From: Bacillota bacterium
Lineage (GTDB): Bacteria; Bacillota; Limnochordia; Darwinibacteriales; DTU012
NCBI GenBank assembly: GCA_012520795.1
Contig: JAAYNP010000011.1
Span: 1 to 45,909 of the forward strand
DNA length: 45,909 nt
Direction of reading: 5' to 3'
Made by a program: the position numbers and the translations under genes. The notes under the pieces are model-generated. The model was not told where the DNA came from and did no database searches. It was given only the letters and a program-made list of their open reading frames with translations. Positions 9,081-17,049 of this stretch are shown here, piece by piece; positions within the stretch are counted from its first letter, which is position 1, and every line of letters begins with the position of its first letter.

Positions 9081-9863
9081 TCAGCCGGCTGAGATTGACA
9101 GATCGATCTCCAGTTCAACGGGGCAGTGATCGCTGCCGAATACTTGATCGTGGATTTTGGCACCGATCAGCTGGTCTTGCAGGTCGTCTGACACCAGGAA
9201 ATAATCAATCCTCCACCCGATATTTCGCTCCCGGGCATTGAAGAAATTCGACCACCAGGTGTACGCATCGGTTCTGTCTGGGTAGAAATGGCGGAATGTA
9301 TCAATAAAACCGGACTCCAACAGCACAGTAAACTTGGCTCGTTCCTCATCTGTAAAGCCTGCGGATCTGCGGTTGGTTTCGGGGTTTTTCAAATCGATTT
9401 CCTTGTGGGCAACATTGAGGTCCCCACACATGATTACAGGTTTCTCCTGCTCCAGTTTCAGCAGGTAGCTGCGGAAATCGTCTTCCCACTTCATCCGGTA
9501 CTCAAGGCGGGCCAGGCCTCGCTGCGAGTTCGGGGTGTATACGGTCACCAAGTAAAACTGTTCGTACTCGAGGGTGATGGTGCGGCCTTCTTGATCATGT
9601 TCTTCATGGCCAATGCCATTGATTATGGACATGGGGGTATGCTTTGTAAAGATCGCTGTGCCCGAGTAGCCCTTTTTTTGTAGCGGATAATTCCAATACT
9701 GTTCATACCCGGGGAGATCAAGTTCGATTTGGCCTGGCTGCAGCCGGGTTTCCTGAAGGCAAACGAAATCGCTGTTAATATCATTGAAGAAGTCCATGAA
9801 ACCGTGGCGCAAGCATGCCCTCAACCCGTTTACATTCCATGAGATCATTTTGATCTGTTTCAA
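9081..9863 (-). CDS. xth: Exodeoxyribonuclease III (AP endonuclease, XthA/ExoA family)
   Basis: 260 residues of the EEP nuclease superfamily. Motifs in order: MISWNVNGLRA (residues 6-16), LQETR with metal-binding E38, GDLNVAHKEIDL, WRIDYFLVSDDL and GSDHCPVELE with the catalytic aspartate-histidine. The enzyme cuts DNA at abasic sites and removes 3' blocks in base excision repair. The longest frame starts at TTG 9863, with GGGGAG about 10 nt upstream. An internal ATG at 9848 gives the commoner family start and cannot be excluded. It lies convergent to the atp operon with zero gap and is probably monocistronic. Confidence 0.96.
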   Translation of the reverse strand: MKQIKMISWNVNGLRACLRHGFMDFFNDINSDFVCLQETRLQPGQIELDLPGYEQYWNYPLQKKGYSGTAIFTKHTPMSIINGIGHEEHDQEGRTITLEYEQFYLVTVYTPNSQRGLARLEYRMKWEDDFRSYLLKLEQEKPVIMCGDLNVAHKEIDLKNPETNRRSAGFTDEERAKFTVLLESGFIDTFRHFYPDRTDAYTWWSNFFNARERNIGWRIDYFLVSDDLQDQLIGAKIHDQVFGSDHCPVELEIDLSISAG

Positions 9864-9944
9864 TTATAATCAACTCCCCAGCCGTTAGCTGATGCGGATT
9901 TGTACTTCATTATTCGTCATAAACACAAGTTTCACCTGCCAAAA

Positions 9945-9963
9945 CGCCTGCGTGCTGCAGGCG
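9945..9963. other. 7-bp GC hairpin upstream of the DUF3784 gene
   Basis: CGCCTGC at 9945-9951 pairs with GCAGGCG at 9957-9963 around loop GTGCT, in the 128-nt space between the divergent starts of xth and the DUF3784-like gene. No T-tract follows. It could be a protein-binding palindrome or a leader hairpin; nothing decides between them. Confidence 0.35.
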
Positions 9964-9991
9964 CATACAATAATCTTAAGAGGCGATTTGA

Positions 9992-10732
9992 ATGCTGGTC
10001 TGGCTCCTTGTTGGGATTACATTTATCTTTATGGGCATAGCGGTACATGTGTTTAAGTGGTATTTTTTGATTGCAGGATATAACACCTTGCCCAAAGAAG
10101 AAAAAGCCAAAGTGGATATCGAAAGTGTTGCCAGGTTGGTAGGGTTCTGGGGTTATGTCAACGGCGGGCTGTGCTTGGTGCTGTCGCTGCTTGCCGCCTT
10201 CGGCGTCAGCGCCGAAAAGGGGCTGATCCCCGGGCTCATCGTCTTTGGTGTTTCAACGATTTATATCATCGTTAGGTCTCAAAGATATGGCAGTGGCCTG
10301 TCTATGGCCAAAGGCAGGAGGGCTTCCCGAAGCCATCAGCGTGGCTCCGTTGCTGTAGTGATTGTATCACTTGTTGTAGTCATAGTGATGGCTGTCTATT
10401 TCATGCAGCCAACCAAAGTGACAATCGATGATCAAGGTGTTGCGATCCACGGGCTGTATGGCGGGACATACGCATGGGACCAGATCGAATCCGCAGAGTT
10501 GGTGGAGGAGCTGCCGCGCCTTACCAGGCGTACTAGCGGGGCAACAATTGGCCCCCATCTGCGTGGGTATTTCCGCACTGCTGAAGGGGAAAGCGTTATG
10601 CTCTTCGTCAACCGCCAGCTGCCTCCGTTCATTCATTTGATTGCCGAGAGCCGATCCGTCTATTTAAATCTTAAGACAGCCGATGACACAAGGCAGGCCG
10701 CGGAAGGTATTAAGGCGAGGCTTGGAAGGTGA
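9992..10732 (+). CDS. DUF3784-type membrane protein with C-terminal PH-like domain
   Basis: 246 residues. The N-terminal part (about 1-100) matches the DUF3784 pattern: one helix at 3-25, then the AGYNTLPKEEKAKVD motif (about 29-43), and two more helices near 50-95. After a basic loop (SMAKGRRASRSHQRG) comes a fourth helix at about 117-135. The last ~105 residues are beta-rich and look like a bacterial PH domain (VTIDDQGVAIHGLYGGTYAWDQIESAELVEE). The function is unknown; it is probably a small sensor or scaffold at the membrane. A weak GAGGCG site precedes the ATG. The stop lies 1 nt from the stop of the convergent monophosphatase gene. Confidence 0.75.
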   Translation: MLVWLLVGITFIFMGIAVHVFKWYFLIAGYNTLPKEEKAKVDIESVARLVGFWGYVNGGLCLVLSLLAAFGVSAEKGLIPGLIVFGVSTIYIIVRSQRYGSGLSMAKGRRASRSHQRGSVAVVIVSLVVVIVMAVYFMQPTKVTIDDQGVAIHGLYGGTYAWDQIESAELVEELPRLTRRTSGATIGPHLRGYFRTAEGESVMLFVNRQLPPFIHLIAESRSVYLNLKTADDTRQAAEGIKARLGR

Positions 10733-10733
10733 T

Positions 10734-11507
10734 CTAGCCCCGCAGTTGATCAAGCAGTGCCTTGTGGATCAGCCCGTTGGTGGCAATGATCTCACCGCGG
10801 GACAGGTCGAATTCCGGCTTGGTGATCCCTGATACGGCAGCACCTGCTTCTCTGGCGATTAACGCCCCGGCTGCCATATCCCAAGGATTGAGGTGGAACT
10901 CCCAAAACCCATCCAGGCGGCCGCAGGCAACATAGCATAGATCTAAAGCAGCAGAGCCTAGGCGCAGGACCCCTTGGGTTTGCATTACCAGTTTGGCATA
11001 GTTGGCGAGATTGTTGGGTTCAAGCTGCAGATCATAGGGAAAGCCGGTGCACAGCAGGCTTGCCTTAAGATCAGAGGTTTTGGAAACTTTGATGGGATGG
11101 TCATTGAGCCACGCTCCGGATCCGGCTGCAGCACTAAACATCTCATCGGCACTTGGAGCATATACTACAGCAGCCACTGGGGCTGATTTCTCAAGCAGAG
11201 CGATTGATACTGAAAAATAGGGCAGGCGGTGGGCGAAATTTGTGGTCCCGTCCAAAGGATCAATTACCCACAAATAGTCGCTGCCTGGATTGCCAAGCTT
11301 GCCCCCTTCTTCTGTTAAAATTGCATGCTCTGGGTATGCCCGGGTAATTGCCCTTGTTAACAGCTCTTCAGAAGCTTTGTCCGCATCGGTGATCAGGTCA
11401 ATTTGACCTTTGTACTCAATGGAAAAACCAGATTTAAGCTGTTCTCGTAGAATCTTGCCAGCGGCATACGCCAGATCTTTGGCATATTCCAAGACTAGTT
11501 TGTACAC
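10734..11507 (-). CDS. Inositol monophosphatase family protein
   Basis: 257 residues with the Mg2+-dependent phosphatase motifs: TEEGG (E66/E67), WVIDPLDGTTNF with D83 and D86, and WDMAAG near 208-213. Members hydrolyse myo-inositol-1-phosphate and related sugar or nucleotide phosphates (SuhB, CysQ, FBPase IV); the exact substrate cannot be read from sequence. The start is GTG at 11507, supported by GAGGTG 7 nt upstream on the minus strand. It is read alone, convergent with the DUF3784-like gene. Confidence 0.92.
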   Translation of the reverse strand: MYKLVLEYAKDLAYAAGKILREQLKSGFSIEYKGQIDLITDADKASEELLTRAITRAYPEHAILTEEGGKLGNPGSDYLWVIDPLDGTTNFAHRLPYFSVSIALLEKSAPVAAVVYAPSADEMFSAAAGSGAWLNDHPIKVSKTSDLKASLLCTGFPYDLQLEPNNLANYAKLVMQTQGVLRLGSAALDLCYVACGRLDGFWEFHLNPWDMAAGALIAREAGAAVSGITKPEFDLSRGEIIATNGLIHKALLDQLRG

Positions 11508-11650
11508 CTGTCTTCACCTCGTTTTACTGTCAAAGCTTAAAGGGTATGCGCCAAGACCTTTTATTAGCAGGACTTCTGGCTCTGTAATCAATTGTAGCAT
11601 AAAAAACGCAGGCAATGCTTTTTGAAGCCAAATTTGACAATTGCTAACAC

Positions 11651-11665
11651 TGTCTTAACAAGACA
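11651..11665. promoter_or_regulatory. Operator-like palindrome before the first ABC module
   Basis: TGTCTT (11651-11656) and AAGACA (11660-11665) flank AAC, a perfect 15-bp dyad 35 nt before the ABC ATPase start. A TTGACA box lies at 11634-11639 and TAACAA at 11656-11661 (16-nt spacer), so the dyad would overlap the -10 region. This is the usual layout for repression by a dimeric regulator, but no regulator gene lies beside it. Confidence 0.4.
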
Positions 11666-11700
11666 ATAGGCAGGTGTCCTGAATGAGAGGGAGTGAGATT

Positions 11701-12615
11701 GTGGCCAGTATCACAGTGCGGGGGCTAACCAAGCGATATGGGAATTTGACTGCTGTAAATAACATTTCCTTTACTGTGGAAGCAGGCGAAATTTTCGGCA
11801 TGTTAGGGCCAAATGGTGCCGGAAAAACCACAACCGTGGAAATTCTGGTGGGGTTAAGGGTTGCCGATGCCGGAGAGATAAAAGTGTTGGGCTTTAACCC
11901 CACCACGGAGGGAAGGCAGCTTAAGAGCAGCATAGGGGTACAGCTGCAGATGCCGGCTCTGTTCCCCCGCTTGACGGTGGAAGAAGCACTGAAGCTTAAT
12001 GCCAGTTTTTATCCAGATCCCTTCCCGGTGGAACAGGTTCTGGAATGGGTAGGCCTCAGGGAACTGCGCAGGGTATTGACCTACAAGCTTTCCGGAGGGC
12101 AGCGGCAGCGGTTGGTTGTGGGGATGGCGATGATCAGCAACAGCCAGATTTTGTTTCTTGATGAACCCACCACCGGACTTGATCCTCAAGCCAGGCACAA
12201 TTTGTGGGAGATAATTCAAGAGCTGCAGCAGATGGGGAAGACCATCTTCCTTACAACCCACTACATGGAGGAAGCACAGCATCTGTGTGACAGGGTTGCC
12301 ATCATCGATCACGGCAGCATAATTGTTTTGGGCACACCTCAACAGCTGATCGGCGATCATTTTCAGGAAAAAGCCATCGAATTATCTGCAGTGGAAAGCG
12401 ATGACGAGACAATTCTACAGCAGTTGCCCGGAGTAACCAGAGTCCAAAAGGTCGACAGCCAGATTACTTTATATTCAACCGAGGTGGAAGCTACACTTCG
12501 GGAACTGATCCAGCTTGAAAAAGAGCAGCAGTTGACGGTGGCCGGTTTGGCGATCCGTCAGGCAAGCCTGGAGGATGTGTTTTTGAAGCTGACGGGAAGG
12601 AGCATCAGGCCATGA
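11701..12615 (+). CDS. ABC transporter ATP-binding protein (ABC-2 / DrrA-like)
   Basis: 304 residues from GTG 11701, preferred because GGGAG stands 7 nt upstream and the protein then begins at the usual VASITVRGLTKRYG; an in-frame ATG at 11683 adds six residues. Motifs: Walker A GPNGAGKTT, Q-loop VQLQMPALFP, signature LSGGQRQR, Walker B ILFLDEPTTGLD, H-loop TTHYMEEA. The ~80-residue C-terminal extension resembles the DUF4162/DrrA-type tail. It energises the permease encoded next, whose ATG overlaps this gene by 4 nt. The substrate is unknown; drugs, lipids or peptides are typical. Confidence 0.95.
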   Translation: MASITVRGLTKRYGNLTAVNNISFTVEAGEIFGMLGPNGAGKTTTVEILVGLRVADAGEIKVLGFNPTTEGRQLKSSIGVQLQMPALFPRLTVEEALKLNASFYPDPFPVEQVLEWVGLRELRRVLTYKLSGGQRQRLVVGMAMISNSQILFLDEPTTGLDPQARHNLWEIIQELQQMGKTIFLTTHYMEEAQHLCDRVAIIDHGSIIVLGTPQQLIGDHFQEKAIELSAVESDDETILQQLPGVTRVQKVDSQITLYSTEVEATLRELIQLEKEQQLTVAGLAIRQASLEDVFLKLTGRSIRP

Positions 12616-13706
12616 AGATCTTTATCAATCTGGTTGTTGCTACCCTAAAGGATCTAGCCCGGGATCGGATGGCCATCTTTTGGTTCATTTTGTTTCCGAT
12701 TCTATTTATCTTCTTGTTCGGCATGATTTTCTCTGGAGGGGCAGGTAACGTAAATTTCGACTTAGGGATAGTGGTCGAAGAACAGGGTATCTTTGCCGAG
12801 ACATTTATAGCAAGCTTGAAGCAGTCTGAGGTTTTCACTATATACCAGGGTTCTCTGGATGCTGAACTGGAAGCTTTGGCCGGGCGAAGGCGCAACGCGG
12901 TGCTGGCCTTACCACAGGTTCAGCTTGGGCCGCAGTTCTCAAGCGGGGATCAGCCAAGTGAAGTTATTGTCCCTGTCTATTATGATGCTTCCAGTCAGGC
13001 AAACAAAGTGCCCCTTTTTATGCTGGGCGAAATATTCAATCATGTGGAACGGGGGATCCAAAACCGGCCGCGCATCTTCGCTATTGATGCCCGGCCTGTC
13101 CAGTCGGAAGCTTTGAGCGATATTGACTACCTTCTTCCGGGTATTCTGGCCATGGCTTTGATGCAGCTGGGGTTGTTTGGCTCATTACGCCTGGTTTACC
13201 TTAGGGAAAGAAAAGTCCTTAAGTCCCTCGGGGCAACACCGCTGCCCCGGGTCCAGATTGTATTCAGTGAGATTGTGATTAGGCTGCTGATGGCTGCCAT
13301 CCAGACTTCGCTGATCATTTTGATTGGCCACTTTGTCTTTGATGTTCAAATCGTAGGCAGCTGGTGGCAGGTTTTGGCAACGGTGCTCTTTGGCGCCTTT
13401 GTCTTTGTCAGCATTGGCTATATGCTGGTCACTTTCGCCAAGACCGAGGAAAGCGGTAATGGCATCATTCAAGTTGTGCAGTTTCCCATGATGTTTCTGT
13501 CAGGGATCTTCTTCCAACTGGAATTCCTGCCGCCATTTCTAGCCCCGGTAGTGAAGGCGATCCCGTTGACGTATTTGGGCGATCTCCTCCGCTCGGTGCT
13601 GATCGGTATGCCGTACGCATTTGGCCTTGCCACGGATTTACTGGTGCTTGGCGGGTGGCTGATCATATCACTTATTCTGACAATTCGGTTTTGGCGCTGG
13701 GAGTAA
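12612..13706 (+). CDS. ABC-2 type permease
   Basis: 364 residues with the ABC-2/YhgE-like layout. One N-terminal helix (about 18-38) is followed by a ~130-residue extracytoplasmic domain with short strands (residues ~45-175). Five or six helices fill the rest (about 180-360), including the MMFLSGIFFQLEFLPP segment typical of the family. The GAAGGAG site lies within the end of the ATPase gene and the start overlaps by ATGA, so the pair is translationally coupled. It probably exports a hydrophobic compound or lipid. Confidence 0.9.
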   Translation: MKIFINLVVATLKDLARDRMAIFWFILFPILFIFLFGMIFSGGAGNVNFDLGIVVEEQGIFAETFIASLKQSEVFTIYQGSLDAELEALAGRRRNAVLALPQVQLGPQFSSGDQPSEVIVPVYYDASSQANKVPLFMLGEIFNHVERGIQNRPRIFAIDARPVQSEALSDIDYLLPGILAMALMQLGLFGSLRLVYLRERKVLKSLGATPLPRVQIVFSEIVIRLLMAAIQTSLIILIGHFVFDVQIVGSWWQVLATVLFGAFVFVSIGYMLVTFAKTEESGNGIIQVVQFPMMFLSGIFFQLEFLPPFLAPVVKAIPLTYLGDLLRSVLIGMPYAFGLATDLLVLGGWLIISLILTIRFWRWE

Positions 13707-13714
13707 GTGGGTAA

Positions 13715-13743
13715 TTGCAGAACCTTACCAGAATTGTTACAAT
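13715..13743 (+). promoter_or_regulatory. Sigma-A-type promoter for the GldAFG-like operon
   Basis: TTGCAG (13715-13720), a 17-nt spacer, then TACAAT (13738-13743), 30 nt before the ATG of the second ABC ATPase. This would separate transcription of the second ABC module from the first. Confidence 0.6.
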
Positions 13744-13772
13744 GAGCTTAAAAGCTGAAAGGAGAGCCGGGT

Positions 13773-14735
13773 ATGATTGAAGTCATTGATGTCTCAAAAC
13801 GCTATGGAAAGCATTTGGCTGTGGACCGAGTAAGCTTCACGGTGGATAAAGGGGAGGTCTTGGGTTTACTCGGTCCAAATGGAGCAGGCAAGAGTACGGT
13901 CATGAACATCATTGCCGGATACATTCCCATGACGGAGGGAAAAGTCACTGTCGATGGGCTTGATGTTGTGGAACAAGGGCATGAGGTCAGGCGCAGAATC
14001 GGGTACCTGCCGGAAGTGCCGCCGTTGTATCCGGATATGACCGTCGATGAATACTGTACTTTTGTCAGCAGAATCAAACATGTCCCCGCCAAGAAACGCA
14101 AGGGGCACATCAACGAAATCATGGAACGGGTCCAGATTGCTGATGTCCGCAGGCGCTTGGTCCGCAATCTGTCAAAAGGGTACCGCCAACGTGTAGGGTT
14201 GGCTGCTGCCATGATAGGTAATCCTGAGGTTTTGATTCTCGATGAACCGACAGTTGGTTTGGATCCCAAGCAGATCATTGAAATCCGTAATTTAATCACG
14301 GAGTTGGGGAAAACCCATACCGTCATTCTCAGCTCCCATATTTTGCCGGAAGTCAATGCAATTTGTGAGCGAATCGTGATCATCAACCATGGACGGATTG
14401 TCGCCAGCGATACACCGGAGAATCTTTCGGCAAGGCTCGGCGGAGGCAAGGATCTTGTAATCCGCGTACCTGGACAAGCCCAAGCCGCTTTGGGCATCCT
14501 CGAGGGTGTTGGCGGTATCAACGAGGTTGATGTGATGGGCGAACGAGAAGAGGGTACCATTGACTTGCTGGTCAGGTCGGAACGGGACACACGCTCGGAT
14601 ATTTTCTTTGCCTTCAGCAAGGCTGAACTGCCGCTGTTGGCCATGAAGCCGTTTGATTTGACACTTGAGGAGATTTTCCTGCAAGTTACTCAAGATCCAC
14701 AGGAGGGAAGCAACAATGTTAGCAGTGTATCTTAA
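13773..14735 (+). CDS. ABC transporter ATPase, GldA-like
   Basis: 320 residues. Walker A GPNGAGKST (about 33-41), GYLPEVPPLYPDMTVDEY after the Q-loop region, signature LSKGYRQR, Walker B VLILDEPTVGLDP, H-loop SSHILPE. A ~90-residue C-terminal domain follows. The LSKGYRQRVGLA form of the signature is characteristic of the GldA/NatA-like branch. AAAGGAGAG precedes the ATG at good distance. It belongs to a four-gene unit with the permease, a GldG-like auxiliary and a DUF4340 protein. In Bacteroidetes GldAFG is tied to gliding; here no other gliding genes are present, so a cell-envelope or export role is more likely. Confidence 0.95.
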   Translation: MIEVIDVSKRYGKHLAVDRVSFTVDKGEVLGLLGPNGAGKSTVMNIIAGYIPMTEGKVTVDGLDVVEQGHEVRRRIGYLPEVPPLYPDMTVDEYCTFVSRIKHVPAKKRKGHINEIMERVQIADVRRRLVRNLSKGYRQRVGLAAAMIGNPEVLILDEPTVGLDPKQIIEIRNLITELGKTHTVILSSHILPEVNAICERIVIINHGRIVASDTPENLSARLGGGKDLVIRVPGQAQAALGILEGVGGINEVDVMGEREEGTIDLLVRSERDTRSDIFFAFSKAELPLLAMKPFDLTLEEIFLQVTQDPQEGSNNVSSVS

Positions 14736-15579
14736 GGACCTTTCTGGGTATTTCCGTACATTTTCCGGTTATGTTTTCATGAGTGTTTTTTTGCTGATTA
14801 CCAGCATCTTTTATATAACCGGGAATGTTTTAACTAACAGTGCTGATTACAACAATACATTGGGCAGCATCCTTTTCATCTTTATTTTGGTCGTGCCGAT
14901 TCTCACGATGCGCCTGATGACTGATGAAGTGTCCCTGAAGACGGATCGCCTGTTGTATACCTCTCCCGTTTCCTTTACCGATATCGTGCTGGGCAAGTAT
15001 TTCGCTGCTGTTACGGTCTTTGCCATTACGCTTTTGCTGACGAGTCTGTACCCAGTATCCATGAGCTTCTTTGGCAACTTGGCTGTCTGGGAAATTGTCG
15101 GCGGCATGATTGGCTTTTTCCTATTAGGCTGTGTCTCCATCGCCATTGGCGTATTGATATCTTCAATCACAGACAACCTGATTAGTGCGGCTATTGGAAC
15201 CTTTGGTGCTTTGTTGGCAATCATGTTTATTGATTCTTTTAGATCAATTTATCCTGTGGAAACCAACCCCAATGCAGTGTTCGCAGCGCTTTTGGCCTTG
15301 GGGGTTGCCTTTTGGGTTTACCGGATGACCCGCAGCCCTGCCCTTGGACTTGCCGTGGCTGTGATCGGCCTGGGTGTTGTGGGGCTGGTCTTCTGGCTTA
15401 AGCCGGAGCTGTATCAAGGTTTTGTTTACCACATTTTTGGTTGGTTTTCAATGTTTTATCATTTTCTCAGTTTCCAGATGGGAGTGCTGGCGTTAAGCTC
15501 CATCGTATATTATCTCAGTTTCACGGGATTGGTGTTGTTCTTGACTGTGCAGATTTTGGAAAAACGGCGTTGGAGCTAG
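14716..15579 (+). CDS. ABC-2 permease, GldF-like
   Basis: 287 residues from ATG 14716, chosen because GGAGGGAAG lies just upstream and the preceding in-frame residues look non-coding. Six hydrophobic helices are visible, with LTMRLMTDEVSLKTDRLLYTSPVSFTDIVLGKYFAA between helices 2 and 3. That motif is standard in this permease group (E near the LLLTSPV stretch). It overlaps the upstream ATPase by 20 nt. It is the membrane half of the GldAF-like transporter. Confidence 0.92.
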   Translation: MLAVYLKDLSGYFRTFSGYVFMSVFLLITSIFYITGNVLTNSADYNNTLGSILFIFILVVPILTMRLMTDEVSLKTDRLLYTSPVSFTDIVLGKYFAAVTVFAITLLLTSLYPVSMSFFGNLAVWEIVGGMIGFFLLGCVSIAIGVLISSITDNLISAAIGTFGALLAIMFIDSFRSIYPVETNPNAVFAALLALGVAFWVYRMTRSPALGLAVAVIGLGVVGLVFWLKPELYQGFVYHIFGWFSMFYHFLSFQMGVLALSSIVYYLSFTGLVLFLTVQILEKRRWS

Positions 15580-15609
15580 GTTCGCCATAGGGATTTAGAG
15601 GAGGGGATT

Positions 15610-17049
15610 GTGATGAACAAAAGCCGGTTGCGGTTTAGGATAAAACCAGTGCTGGGGGATGCCAAAGTAAGATACGGCGGCAGTGCGGCATTGACTATTG
15701 CTATGGTGGTTGCCATTCTTGTTGTGCTGAACTTGGTTGTGAGCTCTTTTGACTTGAGGGTTGACCTTACTGCCAACAAGATGTTTTCCCTGTCACCCCA
15801 GTCGGTGCAGATTTTAAAGCAGCTGGACAAGGATGTGACCATTTATGCCTTATACCGTACGGGACAGGATAACAAGGCTGTCGCGGAAGTGATCAACCAA
15901 TACACCAAGGGTTCGGGCCGAGTTAAGTTTGAATATGTTGATCCACTGATAAATCCGCAGTTTGTAGAAAAATATAGAGGTGATACCGAACCGGAGTTAG
16001 GCAGCCTGGTCATAGCAAGCGGCGAGAAATTCTGGGTGATCCAGCCCAAGGATTTTTACGTCTACACTTTCTATTACAATATAGAGATACCCCAATCAAT
16101 CGCCATTGAACAGCAGATCACCAGTGCAATCTTGTTCGTTACAACCGATCAGGCGCCGGTGCTGTATCGTCTGGTAGGCCATAATGAATTGGATTTCCCA
16201 CAGTACTTCGCCGACTTGGTGAAGAAGGAAAACTACCGAGTAGAAGAGTTGGATCTGCTGACAGTGGACGCTGTCCCCGAGGATGCGGCGGTGATTGTTA
16301 TGCTCTCGCCGGCAAAGGATCTGACCGAAGATGAAGATCAAAAACTGCGGGACTATCTGAAAAACGGCGGGCGGGTTGTGCTGCTCATAGGTTATGCCCG
16401 GACCGAGCGCCCTTACCTGGAGGGGCTGCTTGCCAGCTATGGGCTTCAAGTTGAAAAACAGATAGTGGTTGAAGGAAGTGCAGCTTCAATATTGACCGGC
16501 AACCCTCTCTACTTGATGCCGAAGTACCAGACTCATGTGCTTACAGATCCGATGGTGCGTGCCAACAACTATGTGATCCTGCCGGGATCGCTGCCCATCA
16601 CCGTGCTTCAGGCGCGCCGGGCAACCCTTAAAATTGAACCGCTGCTGGTTTCCAGCGAATATTCATGGTCCAAGAGTTTCGAGGCCGAGACTATAGACTT
16701 GGAGGAGAATGACCCGCGCGGGCCGTTTAATGTTGCCGTGGCAGTTGTTGACGGAGAAGATTACGGCCCCAATCCGGCGAAAATGGTTGTAATCTCCACG
16801 TCAAAATTGTTGGATGAAAACTTCGACCAATTCAGCCGCGGAGCAAACAGTGACTTTATCATCAACAGTATCAACTGGCTCAATGAAGCGCAGGAAAAGA
16901 TCACGTTCCGTCCCAAACCGTTTAAGAACACTGTCTTGTCCATGAACTACATGCAGCAGTTGATCTTGGCAGGTGCTTTCGGCGTAGTACTTCCGGTGTT
17001 GGTATTCCTAACAGGGTTCATTGTCTGGAAGAGGAGGCGCAACCTATGA
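15610..17049 (+). CDS. GldG-like ABC auxiliary protein (ABC_transp_aux family)
   Basis: 479 residues. It has an N-terminal helix (about 30-50), a large extracytoplasmic domain (DLRVDLTANKMFSLSPQSVQILKQLDKDVTIYALY is the family's opening signature) and a C-terminal helix with a basic tail (about 450-478, ending WKRRRNL). The fold resembles the GldG/IFT52-like domain. The ORF begins at GTG 15610, but ATG 15613 lies 8 nt from the AGGAGG core and is the likelier start. It presumably forms a periplasmic or extracellular partner of the GldAF-like transporter. The stop overlaps the next gene by ATGA. Confidence 0.88.
   Translation: MMNKSRLRFRIKPVLGDAKVRYGGSAALTIAMVVAILVVLNLVVSSFDLRVDLTANKMFSLSPQSVQILKQLDKDVTIYALYRTGQDNKAVAEVINQYTKGSGRVKFEYVDPLINPQFVEKYRGDTEPELGSLVIASGEKFWVIQPKDFYVYTFYYNIEIPQSIAIEQQITSAILFVTTDQAPVLYRLVGHNELDFPQYFADLVKKENYRVEELDLLTVDAVPEDAAVIVMLSPAKDLTEDEDQKLRDYLKNGGRVVLLIGYARTERPYLEGLLASYGLQVEKQIVVEGSAASILTGNPLYLMPKYQTHVLTDPMVRANNYVILPGSLPITVLQARRATLKIEPLLVSSEYSWSKSFEAETIDLEENDPRGPFNVAVAVVDGEDYGPNPAKMVVISTSKLLDENFDQFSRGANSDFIINSINWLNEAQEKITFRPKPFKNTVLSMNYMQQLILAGAFGVVLPVLVFLTGFIVWKRRRNL

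Noticed and set aside
13802-14644. Antisense open frame of about 280 codons inside the GldA-like ATPase
   Set aside because: It lies opposite a gene with all ABC motifs, has a low-complexity S/T/P-rich product and no ribosome binding site. It is a codon-bias shadow.
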